7,252 nt of DNA from positions 1 through 7,252 of the forward strand of contig CANLWQ010000100.1 of NCBI GenBank assembly GCA_947494405.1, given 5' to 3'. Within the stretch, counting starts at the first letter, position 1. Each line of letters begins with the position of its first letter. This document shows, one piece after another, positions 4,985 through 7,252 of the stretch. The notes beneath the pieces are model-generated. The model was not told the origin of the DNA and searched no databases. It saw only the letters and a list, made by a program, of their open reading frames with translations. Source of the DNA: Comamonadaceae bacterium (lineage in GTDB: Bacteria > Pseudomonadota > Gammaproteobacteria > Burkholderiales > Burkholderiaceae_C). Made by a program: the position numbers and the translations under genes.

Positions 4985-7252
4985 TCAACGGCGACTTTTT
5001 GTTTTTTTCTTGGCGTTGGTTGCATTTTTTTTGACCGCCGCTTTGACGCCTTGGGGCACAGATTTTGCGACATTTTTAACAGCGCTTTTGCTGCTTCGGC
5101 TTGGAGATCGCCCCGACTTACCAGGGGGTGATGAATTGCCACGCAAAGGCTTGTCCAACGCAGCAGCACCCTCCTCTTGAACCCAACGAAAGTCGATTTT
5201 CCGACCGTCAAGATCGACCCGACTGACTTGAACCCTGACCCTAGCGCCTACGCTGTAGCGAATTCCGGTGCGCTCACCACGCAACTCTTGACGGGTTTCA
5301 TCAAACTTGAAATAGTCGCCGCCCAGCTCGGTGATGTGAACCAAGCCCTCTACATACATGGCGTCCAAGGTGACGAAAACACCAAACGCGGTGACGCCGG
5401 AGACGGTTCCGCTGAAATCTTCACCCAAATGCTCGCGCATGTACTGGCATTTGAGCCATGCCTCGACATCGCGGCTGGCCTCGTCTGCACGCCGTTCATT
5501 GGCACTGCAATGCAGGCCTGCGGCCTCCCACGCTTGCTGCTCTGCAGATGGTTTGTGCACAACGGCTGAAGATTTTTCTTTTAACCGTGCTTGTGCAGCC
5601 AAACGTCTGGCCAACTTCACATGCGCTTCACCCGGAAGAGGCAGGCCAGGTAATTGGTAGCGACGCCCCGTCAAAATAGAGCGAATGACTCGGTGAACCA
5701 ATAGGTCGGGATAGCGTCGAATCGGGCTGGTGAAATGGGTGTAAGCAGGATAAGCCAAGCCAAAGTGCCCACTGTTCATGGGTGTGTAAATGGCCTGCTG
5801 CATAGAGCGCAACAACATGGAATGAATTTGCTGCGCGTCGGGTCGCTCTTTGCTGGCTTGCGCAATCGCTTGGTACTGACCCGGCGTGGGGTTTTCACTC
5901 AAGGTGGAGGGAACACCCATGGCCTTGAGGTAGTTGCGCAAGGTTTCTCGTTTTTCAGGCGTAGGGCCTTCGTGCACACGAAAAACAGCTGGGTGTTTGG
6001 CTTGCAAAATAAAATCGGCGCTGCACACATTGGCCGCCAACATAGCTTCTTCAATCAAACGGTGAGCTTCGGTGCGAACTCTGGGAACAATCTTTTCAAT
6101 TCGACCACTGTCATCGCAAATGATTTGGGTTTCGGTTGTTTCAAAATCGACAGCGCCGCGCTTTTCCCGGCCCTTGAGTAAAGACCTGTACACATCATGC
6201 AAATGAATCAGGTCTTGGACTCTGTCTTTGTATTTGGCTGCTTGGGGTCCTCGGGTATTGGACAAAATAGCAGCTACATCGGTATAGGTAAAACGCGCAT
6301 GACTGTGCATCACCGCTTGGTAAAACTGGTAGGCATGAACTTGGCCCTCCTCATCAACCAGCATGTCGCACACCATGCAAAGACGGTCGACCAAGGGATT
6401 GAGTGAGCACAAGCCATTGGATAATTTTTCCGGCAGCATGGGAATCACGCGCCTGGGGAAATAAACGCTGGTTGCCCGCTCATAGGCATCTATATCGATA
6501 GCACTACCTGTTTCAACGTAATGGCCCACATCGGCAATTGCCACCAGCAAGCGCCATCCTTTTTGCTTGCCAAACGTAGCGGGCTCACAGTAAACGGCAT
6601 CGTCAAAATCGCGTGCATCTTCGCCATCGATAGTGACAAGCGCAATGTCGCGCAGATCGACACGGTCAACCAAGTCTTTGGCCCTGACCTTCACGGGTAA
6701 GTCAGCAGCCTGTGCAAGACAAGCAGAAGAAAATTGATGAGGTACGCTGTATTTGCGAACCGCAATTTCAATCTCCATTCCTGCATCATCCATTTCACCC
6801 AAAACTTCTTTGACGCGACCGACGGGCTGACCAAACAAGCTGGGCACCTCAGTCAATTCGACAACAACGACTTGACCGACTTGGGCATTGCCTGTCGCAC
6901 CTTTGGGAACCAGAATGTCTTGGCCATAGCGTCGGTCTTCAGGCGCCACCAACCACACACCGCTTTCTTGTAACAAGCGTCCAATGATGGGTTGCTGAGG
7001 CCTGTCTAGGATTTCGACTATGCGCGCCTCGGGTCGCCCTTTGCGATCGAAACGCGTGACGCGTGCAATGACACGGTCTCGGTGAATGACAGCGCGCATT
7101 TCATTGGGAGGCAAATACACATCCGATTGACCATCATCGCGCTGTACAAAGCCATGGCCGTCACGGTGTCCCTCTACTGTTCCCTCGAAGGTTTCGAGGA
7201 GACCAGCGCTTGGAGTTGATTTTTGTTTGATAGAATCCTCTGCTTTCCTGAA
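4985..7252 (-). CDS. rnr: Ribonuclease R, 5' end truncated by the window edge
   Basis: RNase R is a processive 3'-to-5' hydrolytic exoribonuclease of the RNase II (RNB) family that degrades structured RNA and takes part in mRNA and rRNA quality control. 755 codons are visible and the frame is open to the edge. In order: a cold-shock domain beginning FEGTVEGHRDGHGFVQRDDG (codons 22-41 of the visible part). Counting next from the GTG at 7120, the RNB catalytic core has TIDGEDARDFDDAV at 163-176, where Asp165, 171, 173 and 174 match the four metal-binding aspartates of E. coli RNase R. SVYFPRRVIPMLP lies at 218-230 and HFTSPIRRYPDL at 462-473. An S1 domain spans about 568-645, followed by a Lys/Ser-rich tail (657-711), typical of RNase R and absent from RNase II. 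The GTG at 7120 is not the start, since conserved cold-shock sequence lies upstream; probably only a short N-terminal stretch is missing. Confidence 0.97.
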   Translation of the reverse strand, partial: FRKAEDSIKQKSTPSAGLLETFEGTVEGHRDGHGFVQRDDGQSDVYLPPNEMRAVIHRDRVIARVTRFDRKGRPEARIVEILDRPQQPIIGRLLQESGVWLVAPEDRRYGQDILVPKGATGNAQVGQVVVVELTEVPSLFGQPVGRVKEVLGEMDDAGMEIEIAVRKYSVPHQFSSACLAQAADLPVKVRAKDLVDRVDLRDIALVTIDGEDARDFDDAVYCEPATFGKQKGWRLLVAIADVGHYVETGSAIDIDAYERATSVYFPRRVIPMLPEKLSNGLCSLNPLVDRLCMVCDMLVDEEGQVHAYQFYQAVMHSHARFTYTDVAAILSNTRGPQAAKYKDRVQDLIHLHDVYRSLLKGREKRGAVDFETTETQIICDDSGRIEKIVPRVRTEAHRLIEEAMLAANVCSADFILQAKHPAVFRVHEGPTPEKRETLRNYLKAMGVPSTLSENPTPGQYQAIAQASKERPDAQQIHSMLLRSMQQAIYTPMNSGHFGLAYPAYTHFTSPIRRYPDLLVHRVIRSILTGRRYQLPGLPLPGEAHVKLARRLAAQARLKEKSSAVVHKPSAEQQAWEAAGLHCSANERRADEASRDVEAWLKCQYMREHLGEDFSGTVSGVTAFGVFVTLDAMYVEGLVHITELGGDYFKFDETRQELRGERTGIRYSVGARVRVQVSRVDLDGRKIDFRWVQEEGAAALDKPLRGNSSPPGKSGRSPSRSSKSAVKNVAKSVPQGVKAAVKKNATNAKKKTKSRR

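Noticed and set aside
4743..5180. A 145-codon plus-strand open frame across the rnr-SDR junction
   Set aside because: It overlaps two well-supported genes in antisense, and has no family resemblance; composition reflects the reversed Lys-rich tail of RNase R.
5177..6406. Several plus-strand open frames of 69-148 codons opposite rnr
   Set aside because: All lie within the conserved RNase R coding sequence and lack known motifs.
7118..7120. GTG at 7120 as the start of RNase R
   Set aside because: The conserved cold-shock domain sequence continues upstream in frame to at least 7189, so the true start is further upstream, beyond the window.
1..7252. A novel defence, mobile or secretion system
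   Set aside because: Both strands were read for repeats, integrase or transposase motifs, toxin-antitoxin pairs and CRISPR spacing; every long frame is explained by core genes, and only the 172-base gap before rpsB holds unexplained structure.

Overview
All recognisable genes lie on the minus strand and read from high to low coordinates: rnr (5' end cut by the window edge), an SDR oxidoreductase, rpsB, tsf, pyrH, frr, cdsA, and the first 17 codons of dxr. Every product except the SDR is a housekeeping protein identified by clear family motifs. The rpsB-tsf-pyrH-frr block followed by cdsA and dxr, plus protein wording such as the RNase R cold-shock and RNB segments, points to a betaproteobacterium of the order Burkholderiales, probably Comamonadaceae. 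That placement is from memory of the families. By eye the GC content is moderate, lower than in many members of that family.

Layout. At 7252-4208, RNase R and the SDR are 24 bases apart and look like one transcription unit. At 4207-4036 lies the only sizeable gap (172 bases). It holds a candidate extended -10 promoter and a well-structured rpsB leader RNA. The leader has a 7-bp hairpin and then a 13-bp helix interrupted by a 7-base bulge, ending 16 bases before the ribosome binding site. At 4035-2307, rpsB and tsf are separated by a terminator-like hairpin. A second such hairpin follows tsf, before pyrH. From 2225 to the left edge pyrH, frr, cdsA and dxr are packed with gaps of only 13-27 bases.

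Function. The block joins translation (S2, EF-Ts, ribosome recycling factor), RNA quality control (RNase R), UMP phosphorylation (PyrH), CDP-diacylglycerol synthesis for phospholipids (CdsA) and the first committed MEP-pathway step for isoprenoids (Dxr). The hairpins after rpsB and tsf probably set stepwise lower expression from the highly expressed ribosomal genes to the downstream enzymes.

Points worth a second look are the absence of uppS from its usual place between frr and cdsA, the rpsB leader structure as a candidate S2 autoregulatory element, and a perfect palindrome abutting the rpsB -10 box. I see no mobile element, CRISPR array, tRNA, rRNA or defence-type system, and no convincing plus-strand gene. 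This is largely an ordinary core-genome region.
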